Below are positions 1 through 9,302 of a stretch of 64,000 nucleotides of DNA, piece after piece (the first letter of the stretch is position 1; each line of letters starts with the position of its first letter). Origin of the DNA: Deltaproteobacteria bacterium (GTDB taxonomy: Bacteria > Myxococcota_A > Polyangia > Haliangiales > Haliangiaceae); contig JACCTC010000237.1 in the NCBI GenBank assembly GCA_013812655.1, positions 1-64,000 of the forward strand, written 5' to 3'. Both the position numbers and the translations under genes were made by a program. Under the pieces are notes generated by a model. That model ran no database searches. It was not told where the DNA came from and saw nothing but the letters and a program-made list of their open reading frames with translations.

Positions 1-187
1 CGGCGATGCCGAGGAGCTCGCGCGCGCCGTCGACGAGGGCGGCCTCGAAGCGGCCCAGGCACTCCCCGCGCTCGCCACCTGGCGCCGCGACGTCCTCGGC
101 GCACCGTGGCTCGGATGGCTCACCGGCACCCACGTCCTCGTCGGTGACCTCGCCGCGCCGACCGGCCTGCGTCTGCTACCGCGTTAG
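1..187 (+). CDS. C-terminal fragment of an unrecognised protein
   Basis: An open frame entering from the left edge (codons in phase with base 2) runs about 61 residues to a TAG at 185-187. The composition is ordinary for this genome (Ala/Leu/Asp/Glu, G/C in third positions), and it ends in the peptide GLRLLPR. The overlapping frame that starts at base 6 is Arg/Ser/Pro-rich and looks non-coding here. Too little is visible to name a family. Its last codons form the first copy of an 18-bp repeat that recurs just after the next gene. Confidence 0.55.
   Translation, partial: GDAEELARAVDEGGLEAAQALPALATWRRDVLGAPWLGWLTGTHVLVGDLAAPTGLRLLPR
169..186 (+). repeat. 18-bp direct repeat, copy 1
   Basis: The sequence GCGTCTGCTACCGCGTTA is identical to bases 2635-2652. 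The two copies bracket the Ser/Thr kinase gene. This copy encodes the last residues and part of the stop codon of the partial gene at the left edge. Confidence 0.8.
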
Positions 188-212
188 GGACAGACACTGC
201 TGCTCGCGGACG

Positions 213-2627
213 ATGAGCTTCGTCGCTCTCCGCCCGCATCTCGCTCTGAGGTACGATGGCGGTCCAGCCGTGCCGAACGATGATGATCTCGGATCGGCTC
301 CGACCGGTGTCGGACCGACGCCACAACCCTCGGATGGGTCCGTGTCGTCGCGCGATTCGCGCCCGTTGGGACAGGACGGTGGCACGCCGAGCTTGATCGC
401 GGATCGGTACGAGGTCCTCGGGTTGCTCGGGATGGGTGGGATGGGGCGGGTCTACCGCGCCCACGATCGATCTCTCGACGAGATCGTGGCCCTGAAGATT
501 CTGCGCCGCGAGCTCCTCGATCTGCCTGGCGTGCTCGAGCGATTTCGGCAGGAGGTCAAGCTCGCGCGTCGCGTCACCAGCACGCACGTCGTCCGGACCT
601 TCGATCTCGGACAGCACGGCGACGATCACTTCTTGACGATGGAGTACCTCGAGGGCTGCTCGCTCGCACATCTGCTCGATGGTGCACCGCTCGCGATTTC
701 CGAAGTTCTGCGGATAGCGCGTGCGGCGTGCGCCGGTGTTGCTGCCGCGCATCTTGCGGGTGTGCTCCATCGCGATCTGAAACCGGACAATGTTCTCGTT
801 GCCGCGACCGGCCGGATCGCGATCACAGATTTCGGCATTGCCCACCTCAACACGAACCCCACGGCGACCGCGGATCGGTTCGCCGGAACGCCGGCTTACA
901 TGGCGCCGGAGCAAGTCGAAGGCAGCGCCGTGATCGGACCCGCCGCAGATGTCTATGCGTTCGGGGCGATGCTGTTCGAGATGGTCGCCGGGCGCCGTCC
1001 GTTCGTCGGCAGCGATCCGTTCGCGGTCGCGCTCGCGCGGCTTCGCGAAGCACCGCCGGACCCACGCACGCTCCGTGCCGTGCCGGACGTGCTCGCCGAG
1101 CTGGTGATTCGCTGTCTTGCCCGCGATCCGGCTGCGCGTTACGCCGATGCGGGGGCTGTCGGTCGCGCGCTCGCAAACATCGAGGAGCAACCTGCTGCAA
1201 CGTCGATGGGGCGCCCTCGATCGAGGGATATCCCGACGAAGACCTCCCGCACCGTCGCGCTCTTGCCGCTGCGCGCCGTACCGGACCTCGCCGAGATCGC
1301 CGAAGGTTTGAGCGAGGAGATCGTCGATACCCTGTCGATGACCCGCGCATTACGCGTCCGACCGCTCGCCGCGGTCCGCCGTGCGAATCGACCGGACCTC
1401 GAACCACGCGAGATTGGCAAGACGCTCGGCGTGGATGTGATCGTCGATGGGTCGCTTCGCCGGGTCGGCGACACGGTGCGGATCTCGGCGCGGGTGACCG
1501 GCGTCGCCGATGGGTTCCAGCTGTGGGCGAACCGGTTCGACACCGGGCCCGAGGGGCTCCTCGCCGCCGGCGACGTCGTGGCACGCGCGATCGCTCGCGC
1601 ACTCACCGTCGAGATCGACGTGCCGATGCGCGGCCCGACCGATCCACGGGCCACCGAGCTCTACCTCGAAGCCAAGGCCAAGCTTCGACTCGGGTGGAAC
1701 TTCGGGCAGGTCTTTCCGGCCATCGATCAACTCGAGCAAGCGATCCGGCTCGCGCCCGACGAGCCGAGCATCATCGCGACGCTTGCGCTGGCTTTCGCGC
1801 GCGCGGCTCATTACGGTGCGATGGAGCTCATCCCGCGGGCCCGCAAGCTCGCCGAGCTGGCGATCGAGCTCGCACCCGGTGCAGGCGAACCCTGGCTCGC
1901 ACTCGGACTCGCCGAGCTCTACAGCGGCGCGATCGCCGCGGGCGCACGGGCGCTCGTCCATGCCGTCGCGCGGGCACCCGGCCTCGTCCTTGCCCAGGCG
2001 GCACTCGGGGGACTACTCACCGAAGCAGGTGCGCTCGACGACGGCATCACGCATCTCGAAGGAGCGCTCGCACTCGATCCGGCAGGACCGCAAGGCTACG
2101 ACCTCGTCCGTGGCCGCGTATATGCGGGACATGCCAAGACGAGCGATCAGATCGCGAAGCTCGTCCACGACACGTGCGGAATGGGATTTTATTCGGAGTT
2201 CACGATCGGACGGCTCCGGCTGTGGCGAGGCGAGACGCGCCCGATCCTGGAAGCTCCACCGCCGGATCTGCCGGGTGACCTCATGGAGTACGCGGTTTTC
2301 ATCATCCGCGCGTACAGCACGGGTCGGCTCGACGACGCCGATCGCGAGACGATGAGGAAGGTCGTGAATGTCACGAGCCCACGGCTGCGCGCCGCGCGTT
2401 CGCAGTTCATCGCCGAGCTCCTGATGTTCGCGGGCGATCCCCCGGCAGCCCTCGAATACGTCGAGCTGGGAGTCGGCGCGGGGCTCCAGGATTATCTCTG
2501 GATCGAGCGCTGTCCGTTACTCGAGCCACTCCGCGGCACGGCTCGCTTCGACGAGCTCGCAGCCATCGTTCGCGAACGTGCGACCACGGTGCTCGCGGCG
2601 GTCGAGGCAGCACGCCAAGCGTCCTGA
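213..2627 (+). CDS. Ser/Thr protein kinase with TolB/FlgO-like and TPR regions
   Basis: Eukaryote-type protein kinase of about 804 residues, counted from the ATG at 213. The same frame is open to base 6, but its first 69 codons are Arg/Ser/Pro-rich and overlap the preceding gene, so I reject that start. The kinase domain spans roughly residues 65-325: glycine loop GMGGMGRVY, catalytic HRDLKPDN, DFG and the APE motif are all visible, so it should be active. After it comes a region starting RTVALLPL of the type found beside adenylate cyclases and kinases (TolB/FlgO-like), then TPR-like helices to the end. No transmembrane helix is evident, so it is probably a cytoplasmic kinase. Its substrate is unknown. 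Confidence 0.9.
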   Translation: MSFVALRPHLALRYDGGPAVPNDDDLGSAPTGVGPTPQPSDGSVSSRDSRPLGQDGGTPSLIADRYEVLGLLGMGGMGRVYRAHDRSLDEIVALKILRRELLDLPGVLERFRQEVKLARRVTSTHVVRTFDLGQHGDDHFLTMEYLEGCSLAHLLDGAPLAISEVLRIARAACAGVAAAHLAGVLHRDLKPDNVLVAATGRIAITDFGIAHLNTNPTATADRFAGTPAYMAPEQVEGSAVIGPAADVYAFGAMLFEMVAGRRPFVGSDPFAVALARLREAPPDPRTLRAVPDVLAELVIRCLARDPAARYADAGAVGRALANIEEQPAATSMGRPRSRDIPTKTSRTVALLPLRAVPDLAEIAEGLSEEIVDTLSMTRALRVRPLAAVRRANRPDLEPREIGKTLGVDVIVDGSLRRVGDTVRISARVTGVADGFQLWANRFDTGPEGLLAAGDVVARAIARALTVEIDVPMRGPTDPRATELYLEAKAKLRLGWNFGQVFPAIDQLEQAIRLAPDEPSIIATLALAFARAAHYGAMELIPRARKLAELAIELAPGAGEPWLALGLAELYSGAIAAGARALVHAVARAPGLVLAQAALGGLLTEAGALDDGITHLEGALALDPAGPQGYDLVRGRVYAGHAKTSDQIAKLVHDTCGMGFYSEFTIGRLRLWRGETRPILEAPPPDLPGDLMEYAVFIIRAYSTGRLDDADRETMRKVVNVTSPRLRAARSQFIAELLMFAGDPPAALEYVELGVGAGLQDYLWIERCPLLEPLRGTARFDELAAIVRERATTVLAAVEAARQAS

Positions 2628-2634
2628 TATCTCA

Positions 2635-2652
2635 GCGTCTGCTACCGCGTTA
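2635..2652 (+). repeat. 18-bp direct repeat, copy 2
   Basis: Exact copy of bases 169-186, lying 8 bp after the kinase stop codon. The frame that ended in TAG in copy 1 reads TAC here, so copy 2 is not a stop. See the matching finding. Confidence 0.8.
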
Positions 2653-2654
2653 CT

Positions 2655-2670
2655 TCCACGACTTCGTGGA
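2655..2670. terminator. possible bidirectional terminator hairpin
   Basis: TCCACG-ACTT-CGTGGA forms a perfect 6-bp stem with a 4-base loop between two convergent genes (kinase ending at 2627, AAA+ gene ending at 2675). There is no T-run, so an intrinsic terminator is only plausible by position. Confidence 0.35.
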
Positions 2671-2674
2671 CCGT

Positions 2675-4522
2675 TCAACCAGGCGGCTGATGCGTCATCT
2701 TTCCCATCGCCTCGTACTCCGAGCGCGCGGCGCGCCAGAGATGCCCGTTCGCGATCGGTCCCCCACCGTCAGCTGCCAGATACGCTGCCCGTAGAACCGC
2801 GTTCCTGATGTAGCCACCGCTCATGACGAACTCGGTCGCGAGGCCGGACACATCGAGGTCATCGGCACGTGCGGCACGCGTCGGGATCATCGTGGTCCAC
2901 AGCAGCGCGCGTTGCTTCTCGTCGGGCAGCGGCACCCTCACGTGGAACGCAAGCCGGCGCTGGAAAGCCTTGTCGATCGCGGTCTCGTGGTTCGTCGTGA
3001 GCAACGAGATCCCGGTGAACGCCTCCATGCGCTGGAGCAAGTAGTTGACCTCGAGGTTCGCGTACCGGTCGTTGCTCGACCGAACCTCCGTGCGCTTGCC
3101 GAACAAGGAATCGGCCTCGTCGAACAGCAGGATCGCGTGACCTGACTCGGCGGCCTCGAAGAGCGCCGCGAGCTGCTTCTCGGTCTCCCCGATGTACTTC
3201 GAGACCACCTTCGACAGGTCCACCTGGTAGAGGTCGAGCCCGAGCTCGCGCGCGACCAGGCCGGCAATCATCGTCTTGCCGGTACCCGGAGGTCCGGACA
3301 GCAGCGCCGTCAGCCCCAATCCCCTGCCGACCTTGTCGGCGAAACCCCAGGTCTCGAGAACCTGGCGACGGTGCCGGACGCGAGCGACCAGCTCGGTCAG
3401 CAGATCGAACTGATCGACGGGCAACACGAGGTCATCCCAGCTCTGACGCGTCTCGATTCGCTCGGCGAGGCCGAGCAGCCGTCGTTCGAGCTGGCCGCGC
3501 AAGGCGGTATGGACGTCGTCGATGGCGACGCTTCCTGCACCAGCCGAAACCGCGGACGCGGTGCGGGTCAGCAGGCCGGGTGAGATCGCATAGCGGGCTG
3601 CACACGTCCGAGCCACGTTCTCCGCGAGGCCCGGTAGTGCATGTGTCCACATCGCCGTGCGTCGCGTCTCGTCGGGGAGTGCGATCGGAAGCGTGATGAG
3701 CGCTCGCGCGATCGGCCACGTGCAGGCTTCACGTGCCGTCGCGAGGACAGGTCCGGTATGCATGCAGAGCAGATCTCGCTCGACGATCGAGGCATGTTCC
3801 GTCACCGCATCGATCTCGCGCAGGAGAGGCCAGGCATCGTGGAGTCGGCATTCTCGCGCGATGGCACGGAGCTGTCGGCTCAGCCGCTCGGGGTCCCTGG
3901 CAAGCGCGCTGGCCCGGATCTCGATCACCGCGCGTCCCGTCGACGACGTGGCGTGCTGCAAGATCGTCGCGCGACCACTGCCCTCGACGCCGGTCGCGAC
4001 GACAAGCACGTCGTCGGCCTCGGCCACCGCATGCAGGAGCGGCTCGGGCAACGTCAGCCCGAGCCTCATCGTCGACCGCCGGACCTCCAGCGAGCTGGTG
4101 AGCGTCGCGACCTCACGGAGCTCCTTGTCGAGCGCGAGCCAGCCACGAGCGAGCTCGATCACGCGACCGTTCGGGCGCACGCCACGCCGATAGAGCGGGA
4201 TCCGCGGATCGAGCGTGGTCTCGATCAACCCGAGCCGCGCGAGACGCTCGAGAGCTTCGCGGCCGAGGTTGCCATCACCACCGACGACGAGATGCTCGAG
4301 GATCTGCGCGTTCAGCTCGTGCATGCCGGGTGAGATCAGCAGCTGGGCGGCTGCGGCCAGCGCGGGTTCGAGCTCGACGCACACGAGCAGCCACAGCAGA
4401 TCCAGCTCGATCGCAGAAAGCCGCAGCTGCGCCTGGAGCGTTTGCATCGGCGTCGACCGCGCCGGCGGCTCGGCGAGCACATCCGGATCACGAACGCCAT
4501 CGATCGGCTTGCCGCCAACCAT
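2675..4522 (-). CDS. AAA+ ATPase, N terminus probably frameshifted
   Basis: ATPase of at least 615 residues. The C-terminal third is a classical AAA+ domain: Walker A GPPGTGKT, Walker B ILLFDEAD, sensor-1 region LLTTNH and arginine-finger region FQRRL. The part before it looks like a second, degenerate AAA-like domain (VEGSGRAT in place of a P-loop). The intact frame begins at the ATG at 4522. Further upstream this frame turns Arg-rich, while another minus-strand frame (ATG at 4704, down to about 4530) has normal protein composition, so the original start was probably 4704 with a frameshift near 4520-4560. ATPases of this layout occur beside phage-tail-like extracellular injection systems; that link is inference. 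It is last in a minus-strand run with the next two genes. Confidence 0.8.
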   Translation of the reverse strand: MVGGKPIDGVRDPDVLAEPPARSTPMQTLQAQLRLSAIELDLLWLLVCVELEPALAAAAQLLISPGMHELNAQILEHLVVGGDGNLGREALERLARLGLIETTLDPRIPLYRRGVRPNGRVIELARGWLALDKELREVATLTSSLEVRRSTMRLGLTLPEPLLHAVAEADDVLVVATGVEGSGRATILQHATSSTGRAVIEIRASALARDPERLSRQLRAIARECRLHDAWPLLREIDAVTEHASIVERDLLCMHTGPVLATAREACTWPIARALITLPIALPDETRRTAMWTHALPGLAENVARTCAARYAISPGLLTRTASAVSAGAGSVAIDDVHTALRGQLERRLLGLAERIETRQSWDDLVLPVDQFDLLTELVARVRHRRQVLETWGFADKVGRGLGLTALLSGPPGTGKTMIAGLVARELGLDLYQVDLSKVVSKYIGETEKQLAALFEAAESGHAILLFDEADSLFGKRTEVRSSNDRYANLEVNYLLQRMEAFTGISLLTTNHETAIDKAFQRRLAFHVRVPLPDEKQRALLWTTMIPTRAARADDLDVSGLATEFVMSGGYIRNAVLRAAYLAADGGGPIANGHLWRAARSEYEAMGKMTHQPPG

Positions 4523-4775
4523 CCCGCAGCGCGGCCCGCATTGACCAGCTCGCCCAGTCGAGCGAGCGCCCAGGCCTTCCTCGCGGACAGCTCGTACACC
4601 GCAGCTCCATCGAATCCCAGCGTCGATTCCATCATGGCGGCCGCTATCGGCCGGCGGCCGCCACGGTTGCGTGGTTCGTTCGGCTCGCCGAGCAGGACCA
4701 CCACGCCGCCGAGCTCGGTGTTCTCGGTTGTTCGCTAGCCATGTAGAGGCAGAGCGATTGCGAACGAAGCACCAG

Positions 4776-5765
4776 CTAAAGCCCAAGCCGACGGCATCGC
4801 TCCGCACGAAACGCGATCGCACGCCGAGCCGGCGCTGCGATGCGGGGGTCCGGATCCGTGCTCAGCCGCGCGAGCGCATCGGCAGCCGTCTTGGCAAGAC
4901 ACGAGAATCGCCGGACCGCGAGCATCTTGATCGCGAGGTGCTTGTTGTTTTGCTCGTTGACGAGCCACGAGACGTGCTCGTCGGGTGATTCCTTTGCCAA
5001 CAGGCGAATGCTCCGAACGGCCGCCCGTGCCCAACTGGCGGTCTCCGGGTCGGGGTCTGCCAGGAGCTTTTCGAGCGCCGGTAGGAGCCCCGGCATGTCG
5101 AGCGGCCCTTTGCGGGCCATCGCATGGGACACCGCCTTCGTCGCTCCCCGACGGACGCGGGGGGACGGGCTCGCGAGGGCGGCGACGACCGGCCCCAGGT
5201 CGGGTTCGCCAGCCTCGGCAAGCGCGCGCGCGACGGCGTCGTCGATGTCCTTCTCGCTGGTCCGGAGGTCGAGAGGATCGGGGACGAGGCTTGTGTCGTC
5301 GGGAACCTCGAGCTGATGGACGAGCGCCGCGACGATCTCCGGTGATGGGTCGAGCGCCTGCAGCATCATGGCGAGCTGGACGCGCGGCCAGACCCGGCAA
5401 CCAGCTCGACACAGCCGCAGCACGATGGGCGATGGGAAGTGCGCGTAGCAATGCGGCTGGTCGGTACGGAGGTTCGGTGTGATCAGGTTCTCCATCACCA
5501 CGGGTTCGGCTTCCGTCTCGAGCAACCGTCGTACTTCTCGACATGCCTTCGGTCGATAGGGATCGGTGCGGGGTAACCCGCGATTGAAGAAGTCGTCGTG
5601 GCAGCAGTGCATGACCATCGACCGCGCACCAAAGGAGCGCCTCGGCACCGAGCTCGAGCGTATGTCGTCGAGAGCCATCTCGAACATCCGTTGCCGGGTC
5701 GAAGGCGAAGAGCGCTCGCAGGCAACGACGATCACGAGCAACACGCAAAGTGATAGCTGGCGCAT
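4776..5765 (-). CDS. HEAT-repeat lipoprotein
   Basis: A 329-residue protein with a clear lipoprotein signal: positive start MRQ, hydrophobic core LCVLLVIVV, and Cys at about residue 16 (VVAC). The second half has repeated two-helix units of HEAT/armadillo type (for example PDLGPVVAALASPSPRVRRGA and PALEKLLADPDPETASWARA), which usually form a protein-binding solenoid. The middle is Cys/His-containing (HCCHDD) and not recognised. Its start lies 3 bp after the stop of the upstream gene at 5769-7808, so the two are probably co-transcribed. Likely anchored in the envelope as a scaffold; partner unknown. Confidence 0.8.
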   Translation of the reverse strand: MRQLSLCVLLVIVVACERSSPSTRQRMFEMALDDIRSSSVPRRSFGARSMVMHCCHDDFFNRGLPRTDPYRPKACREVRRLLETEAEPVVMENLITPNLRTDQPHCYAHFPSPIVLRLCRAGCRVWPRVQLAMMLQALDPSPEIVAALVHQLEVPDDTSLVPDPLDLRTSEKDIDDAVARALAEAGEPDLGPVVAALASPSPRVRRGATKAVSHAMARKGPLDMPGLLPALEKLLADPDPETASWARAAVRSIRLLAKESPDEHVSWLVNEQNNKHLAIKMLAVRRFSCLAKTAADALARLSTDPDPRIAAPARRAIAFRAERCRRLGL

Positions 5766-5768
5766 GCG

Positions 5769-7808
5769 TCATCCCTTCCCGACGATGCCCTTGGGCAGGG
5801 GATCGTGCCGGAGCGACTGCCACATCTTCTCCGGGGTCGCGTAGAAGTCCGCGTTCCGGGCCCGCGCGTGGGTTCCTCGCAGCTCCTTCCAGTTCTTGGA
5901 GGCGCGAAGCTCGCCGCGTTCATCGATCACGAGGAACGCCATCGCCTCTCTGCCCGAGCTCGGTGGCTCGATCTCGATCTCGATCGGTATGGCGAGCTTG
6001 TCCATCCGATACTCTGCGTGCGCGAGCACCGCCTCGGCGAGGTCGCCGACCATGCCGTGCAGCGCGAACTTCTCGATCTGATAACCCGCGACCTCGCCGT
6101 TGTCGAACACCGCAACGCGCAGCCTGCCGACGCCGGCCGTACCGAGCTTGCTTCCCACCATCGCCTCGCCGAACTTCGGTCCGGCCATCGGCTCGCCGAA
6201 GTAACCATCCATCGCGGAGACCTTGTCGCCGCCACGGTCCTGTACGCCGAGCCCGAGCTGCGACGTCAGCAGCGTGAAGCCATGCGCCGCGTGCGCGAAC
6301 GTCATGTCGGCGACCTCGAGCACGTTTGCCTTGTCGATGTCTTCGCGCATGGTGACGAGCTCCGCGGCCGAGATGGTCTTGGCCGCGACCCGGCCGGTGA
6401 TGCTCGCCTCCGCCGCACGTACGCACTCGGCCTGCGTCAGCGCGAGGCCCTGATAGAACAGCTGGACGTTCCGCGCCTTGTCGTTTGCGCTCGCGGCCCG
6501 CTTGAAGGCGCCGTCGGCGATCTTGCTCGTGATTGCCTGCACGGCGTCGGTCGTCGCGCCCGCAACGAACCCCAGGCTGGCCTCCGTCATCGCGCGTGCG
6601 CTCGCGCTGACCAGCGCGCCGACCGCGGGTCCGATCACGTTCCCGATCACCGAGATCAGGATGCCCTTCGCGAGCTCTTCCCAGAACGAGGGCTTCGGTG
6701 ACGCGGGAACCATGTTCGCGTACGTCTCGAGCTTCTTGGCGCCGATCTCGAACGCTTTGAACTTCGTCTGGATTGCAGCTGCGAGGTGTCCCTGTGCTTC
6801 CTGCACGGCTGCCTGCTCGTTGTGGGCCCCTTCGATCGAAGCCCGCGCGAGCGGCGGGATCGGCTCCTTCGCGAGCGAGCCGAGCCCGGTTGTCGCGCGC
6901 AACGCGTCGACCTCGTGAAGGACGCGATCGAACAGCGGCAGCAGCTTGGCGTTATCCTGCCGCGAGAAGATCCACGCGCGAATCTGCTGGATCGGGGCGC
7001 TCGCGGCCGCGATCTTCGGCGCGACCGCGCGCGCCGACGTCCGATGCTCGTCGAGGATCGCGTGCGCGTAGATCACGTGCTGCTGGAGCTTGCCGGTGAT
7101 CGCGGCGACCACCGCCGCGCGATCGTCGGGTTTGTTTCCGGCCTTCCCGTCGTCGTCCTTGCGGAGGTCGATGTCGACCAGCTGCTGGTATGCAGCCTCC
7201 GCTTCGACGCGGACGAGCTCGACGACAGGAGCGACGACGTCCGCTTCCTCGTGACCGCCCTTCTTCGACTTGTCGATCTTGGGTGTCGCGTACGACGTGA
7301 TCGGATCGGGATCGAGGCCAAGCTGCGTGCGGAGCTGCACCGCTTGGTCCTTCAGCTGCGTGACCGGCGGGCGGTCTCCGTGCATGCGCACGACCTCGTG
7401 GATCGCTCGTGTGGTCGCTTCCATCTGAGGCCTGAGTGCCTCGAGCTGCGCCACTGGGATAGAAGCTCCCACGAGCGTCGCGCTCGCCTCCGCGAGGTGC
7501 ACGCGTGTATCGATGATCACCTTCTCGGGATCGCGCGCACCGTCCCACTTCTCGATCTCGTGCTGTGCGTTGCGGAGACACAGCCGCATCACCTCGATCC
7601 GCGTCTCGTCCGGAGACCGGGATTTCGCAGCGGTTGAGTCGGGGCCGCCCGATTTCACGTTCAGCGCGCCCACAGGGGAGGCCCAGATCCGGTCGTAGTC
7701 GATGGCGGAACCACCGATCGCGTCGGCGGCAGGGTCTGCGACGCGGTCGGCGGGCTCGCGCGGCTTCGCTGGTTCATGCTGTGGTCGCTGGGTGAGCTCG
7801 AGGGTCAT
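5769..7808 (-). CDS. large hypothetical protein with a hydrophobic Gly/Ala segment
   Basis: About 679 residues from the ATG at 7808, which has AGGAAGG just upstream. The longer open frame to 7979 is R/P-rich and rejected. The N terminus (QHEPAKPREPADRVADPAAD) resembles the short charged leaders of proteins linked to contractile injection particles and DUF4157-type proteins; this is a weak resemblance. The middle is helical, followed at about residues 375-415 by a hydrophobic glycine/alanine segment (GNVIGPAVGALVSASARAM) that could insert into a membrane. The C-terminal region is mixed alpha/beta and unrecognised. It is first in a minus-strand run with the HEAT lipoprotein and the AAA+ gene. 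A toxin or secreted-cargo role is possible but unproven. Confidence 0.7.
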   Translation of the reverse strand: MTLELTQRPQHEPAKPREPADRVADPAADAIGGSAIDYDRIWASPVGALNVKSGGPDSTAAKSRSPDETRIEVMRLCLRNAQHEIEKWDGARDPEKVIIDTRVHLAEASATLVGASIPVAQLEALRPQMEATTRAIHEVVRMHGDRPPVTQLKDQAVQLRTQLGLDPDPITSYATPKIDKSKKGGHEEADVVAPVVELVRVEAEAAYQQLVDIDLRKDDDGKAGNKPDDRAAVVAAITGKLQQHVIYAHAILDEHRTSARAVAPKIAAASAPIQQIRAWIFSRQDNAKLLPLFDRVLHEVDALRATTGLGSLAKEPIPPLARASIEGAHNEQAAVQEAQGHLAAAIQTKFKAFEIGAKKLETYANMVPASPKPSFWEELAKGILISVIGNVIGPAVGALVSASARAMTEASLGFVAGATTDAVQAITSKIADGAFKRAASANDKARNVQLFYQGLALTQAECVRAAEASITGRVAAKTISAAELVTMREDIDKANVLEVADMTFAHAAHGFTLLTSQLGLGVQDRGGDKVSAMDGYFGEPMAGPKFGEAMVGSKLGTAGVGRLRVAVFDNGEVAGYQIEKFALHGMVGDLAEAVLAHAEYRMDKLAIPIEIEIEPPSSGREAMAFLVIDERGELRASKNWKELRGTHARARNADFYATPEKMWQSLRHDPLPKGIVGKG

Positions 7809-7928
7809 GGGTGCCTTCCTGGGTGCGGCGGACGAGGGCCGTTGTGGCGGCGCGTATCGGCCAGCGGTCCGGCTGGTTGCTCGATCTTTTCGAGCAACCT
7901 TCTCGGCGACGTGCCGACACGGGCGCGC

Positions 7929-8480
7929 ATGAGGCACCCGCAAGCTCTGAAGGTCATCAATCCCGAAGATTTCACGCACAGCCAGGCGGCGTCGCCGGCC
8001 GTCCCCACCGGCATGGCGCGTCGACGCTCTCAGCTCGTGACGGCCGAGCTGACCGAAGACGATGCCTTCGAGGAGAGCCGCCCGGAAGTGGACGCGGTCT
8101 CCGCCGCGATCTGTGAACCCGTACCCATCAGGAGAGACGCTCGCCTTCCGTCATCCAGCGAGGCCCTGGAGCTCGCACGAGCGCGACTTCCGCAGGGCCC
8201 CGACCCGGAGCTCGAAGCGGCGATCATCGAGACCCTTCGACGACCGATCTCGCCCGGCCAGGGTCACCAGCTTGGCAACGCGGCGCGGGAACGCGAGCTC
8301 TGCGAGCTGTTCGCGAAGCTCGATGTGGTCCAGGCGCATCACCTCGGGCGCAGGCTGGATCAGGATCGATCGGACGACGTGCTGGCTCAGGCATTTCGGC
8401 GCCTCGTGATCGAGCGTCGTCAGCGCCTCAGGGCGTTTCTCGCGGATGCACGCCGGCGACAGGTCATGGCCGGGCGCTGA
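7929..8480 (+). CDS. small helical hypothetical protein
   Basis: 183 residues from the ATG at 7929, divergent from the 679-residue protein. The frame is open further left to 7776, but that part is Cys/Gly-rich and overlaps the neighbour's start, so 7929 is preferred. The N-terminal half is polar and probably disordered. The C-terminal half is strongly helical (ELCELFAKLDVVQAHHLGRR, then FRRLVIERRQRLRAFLADAR). No signal peptide or membrane segment is seen. Its position suggests a role tied to the adjacent accessory cluster. Family not recognised. Confidence 0.6.
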   Translation: MRHPQALKVINPEDFTHSQAASPAVPTGMARRRSQLVTAELTEDDAFEESRPEVDAVSAAICEPVPIRRDARLPSSSEALELARARLPQGPDPELEAAIIETLRRPISPGQGHQLGNAARERELCELFAKLDVVQAHHLGRRLDQDRSDDVLAQAFRRLVIERRQRLRAFLADARRRQVMAGR

Positions 8481-8493
8481 AAACGTCCGCGCG

Positions 8494-9111
8494 TTACGAC
8501 CAGCCGACCCAGTAGTACACGAGCGCGTGGTAGCTGCGGTCGCGGTGCGCGGACTCGATGGCCGCGTGGACCACGGCCTTGTCCTTGGCGTCGCCCTTCA
8601 CGCCGGGCCACGGATCGATCATCACGAGGCCCTCGTCGCCCTTGGTATCGAGGCGATCGACGGTGATGCCGACCGCGTGCGCGACCGAGTCATCGAGGAC
8701 GTCCTTGCCGCCGGCGCCCGGGATCGGATGGAGCTTCTTGAAGTTCGTCGGCAGCATCGCGCCGCGATAGCCGCGGCCTTCCTTGACCCAGTCGAGGAGG
8801 GTGGCGGTCGGCGAGGTGACGCGACGGCACTGCAGGCGATAGCCGAGCTCGTTCAGCGACGAGACGCGGCCCGCGAACCAGCGCTGGACCTTCTCGAGCG
8901 TGCCGCCATCGCGCGCGGTGTTGAGCTCGTGGAACAGGAACTCCTGGATGCCAGGGGCGTAGGCGCCGGCGCGATAGGCGATCCGGCGTAACAGATAAGC
9001 GGTCGCGGCGCCGGCGCAGGCGTTCGGCGTGTGGAACACCGGGACCAGGAAACGAAGGTCTTCCGGCCGCTGCAGGACCACTTCATCGCGGCTCACGATG
9101 CTCAGCTCCAC
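8494..9111 (-). CDS. papain-fold-like (C39/BtrH-type) protein
   Basis: 205 residues, GTG start at 9111. The layout fits a papain-like cysteine protease or acyltransferase fold: Cys32 in TPNACAGAAT at the head of a helix, His145 in SVAHAVGIT, and Asp166 in MIDPWPG. This order and context match C39-type peptidases and related N-terminal transferase domains. There is no signal peptide. It converges on the gene at 7929-8480 with a 13-bp gap. The catalytic triad is read from the sequence; substrate and family are inference. Confidence 0.65.
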   Translation of the reverse strand: MELSIVSRDEVVLQRPEDLRFLVPVFHTPNACAGAATAYLLRRIAYRAGAYAPGIQEFLFHELNTARDGGTLEKVQRWFAGRVSSLNELGYRLQCRRVTSPTATLLDWVKEGRGYRGAMLPTNFKKLHPIPGAGGKDVLDDSVAHAVGITVDRLDTKGDEGLVMIDPWPGVKGDAKDKAVVHAAIESAHRDRSYHALVYYWVGWS

Positions 9112-9261
9112 GAGGTGCCGTCAGCGTACACGACACGCTCGCGATCGGGGCGCAGGCGTCCAGCGTTTTGACGGCGCTTCGCCGAGCCGTGTCGAAGGGT
9201 TACCGGGACCGCGCACCGTCCTGATACCCGCTCCCGCCGCGATCACTTCCTCGTCGTACGT

Positions 9262-9300
9262 TGACAGTGTGTCAGGCTTCTTGTACTGACACAGTGTCAG
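9262..9300. promoter_or_regulatory. twin palindromic operator of a TetR gene
   Basis: Two TGACA-N3-TGTCA palindromes lie 25 bp apart centre to centre: TGACAGTGTGTCA at 9262-9274 and CTGACACAGTGTCAG at 9286-9300, the latter a perfect 7-1-7 repeat. A TTGACA-like -35 (9261-9266) overlaps the first site. The second ends 2 bp before the ATG at 9303. This is the expected layout for autorepression by the TetR protein downstream. Confidence 0.75.
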
Positions 9301-9302
9301 GT

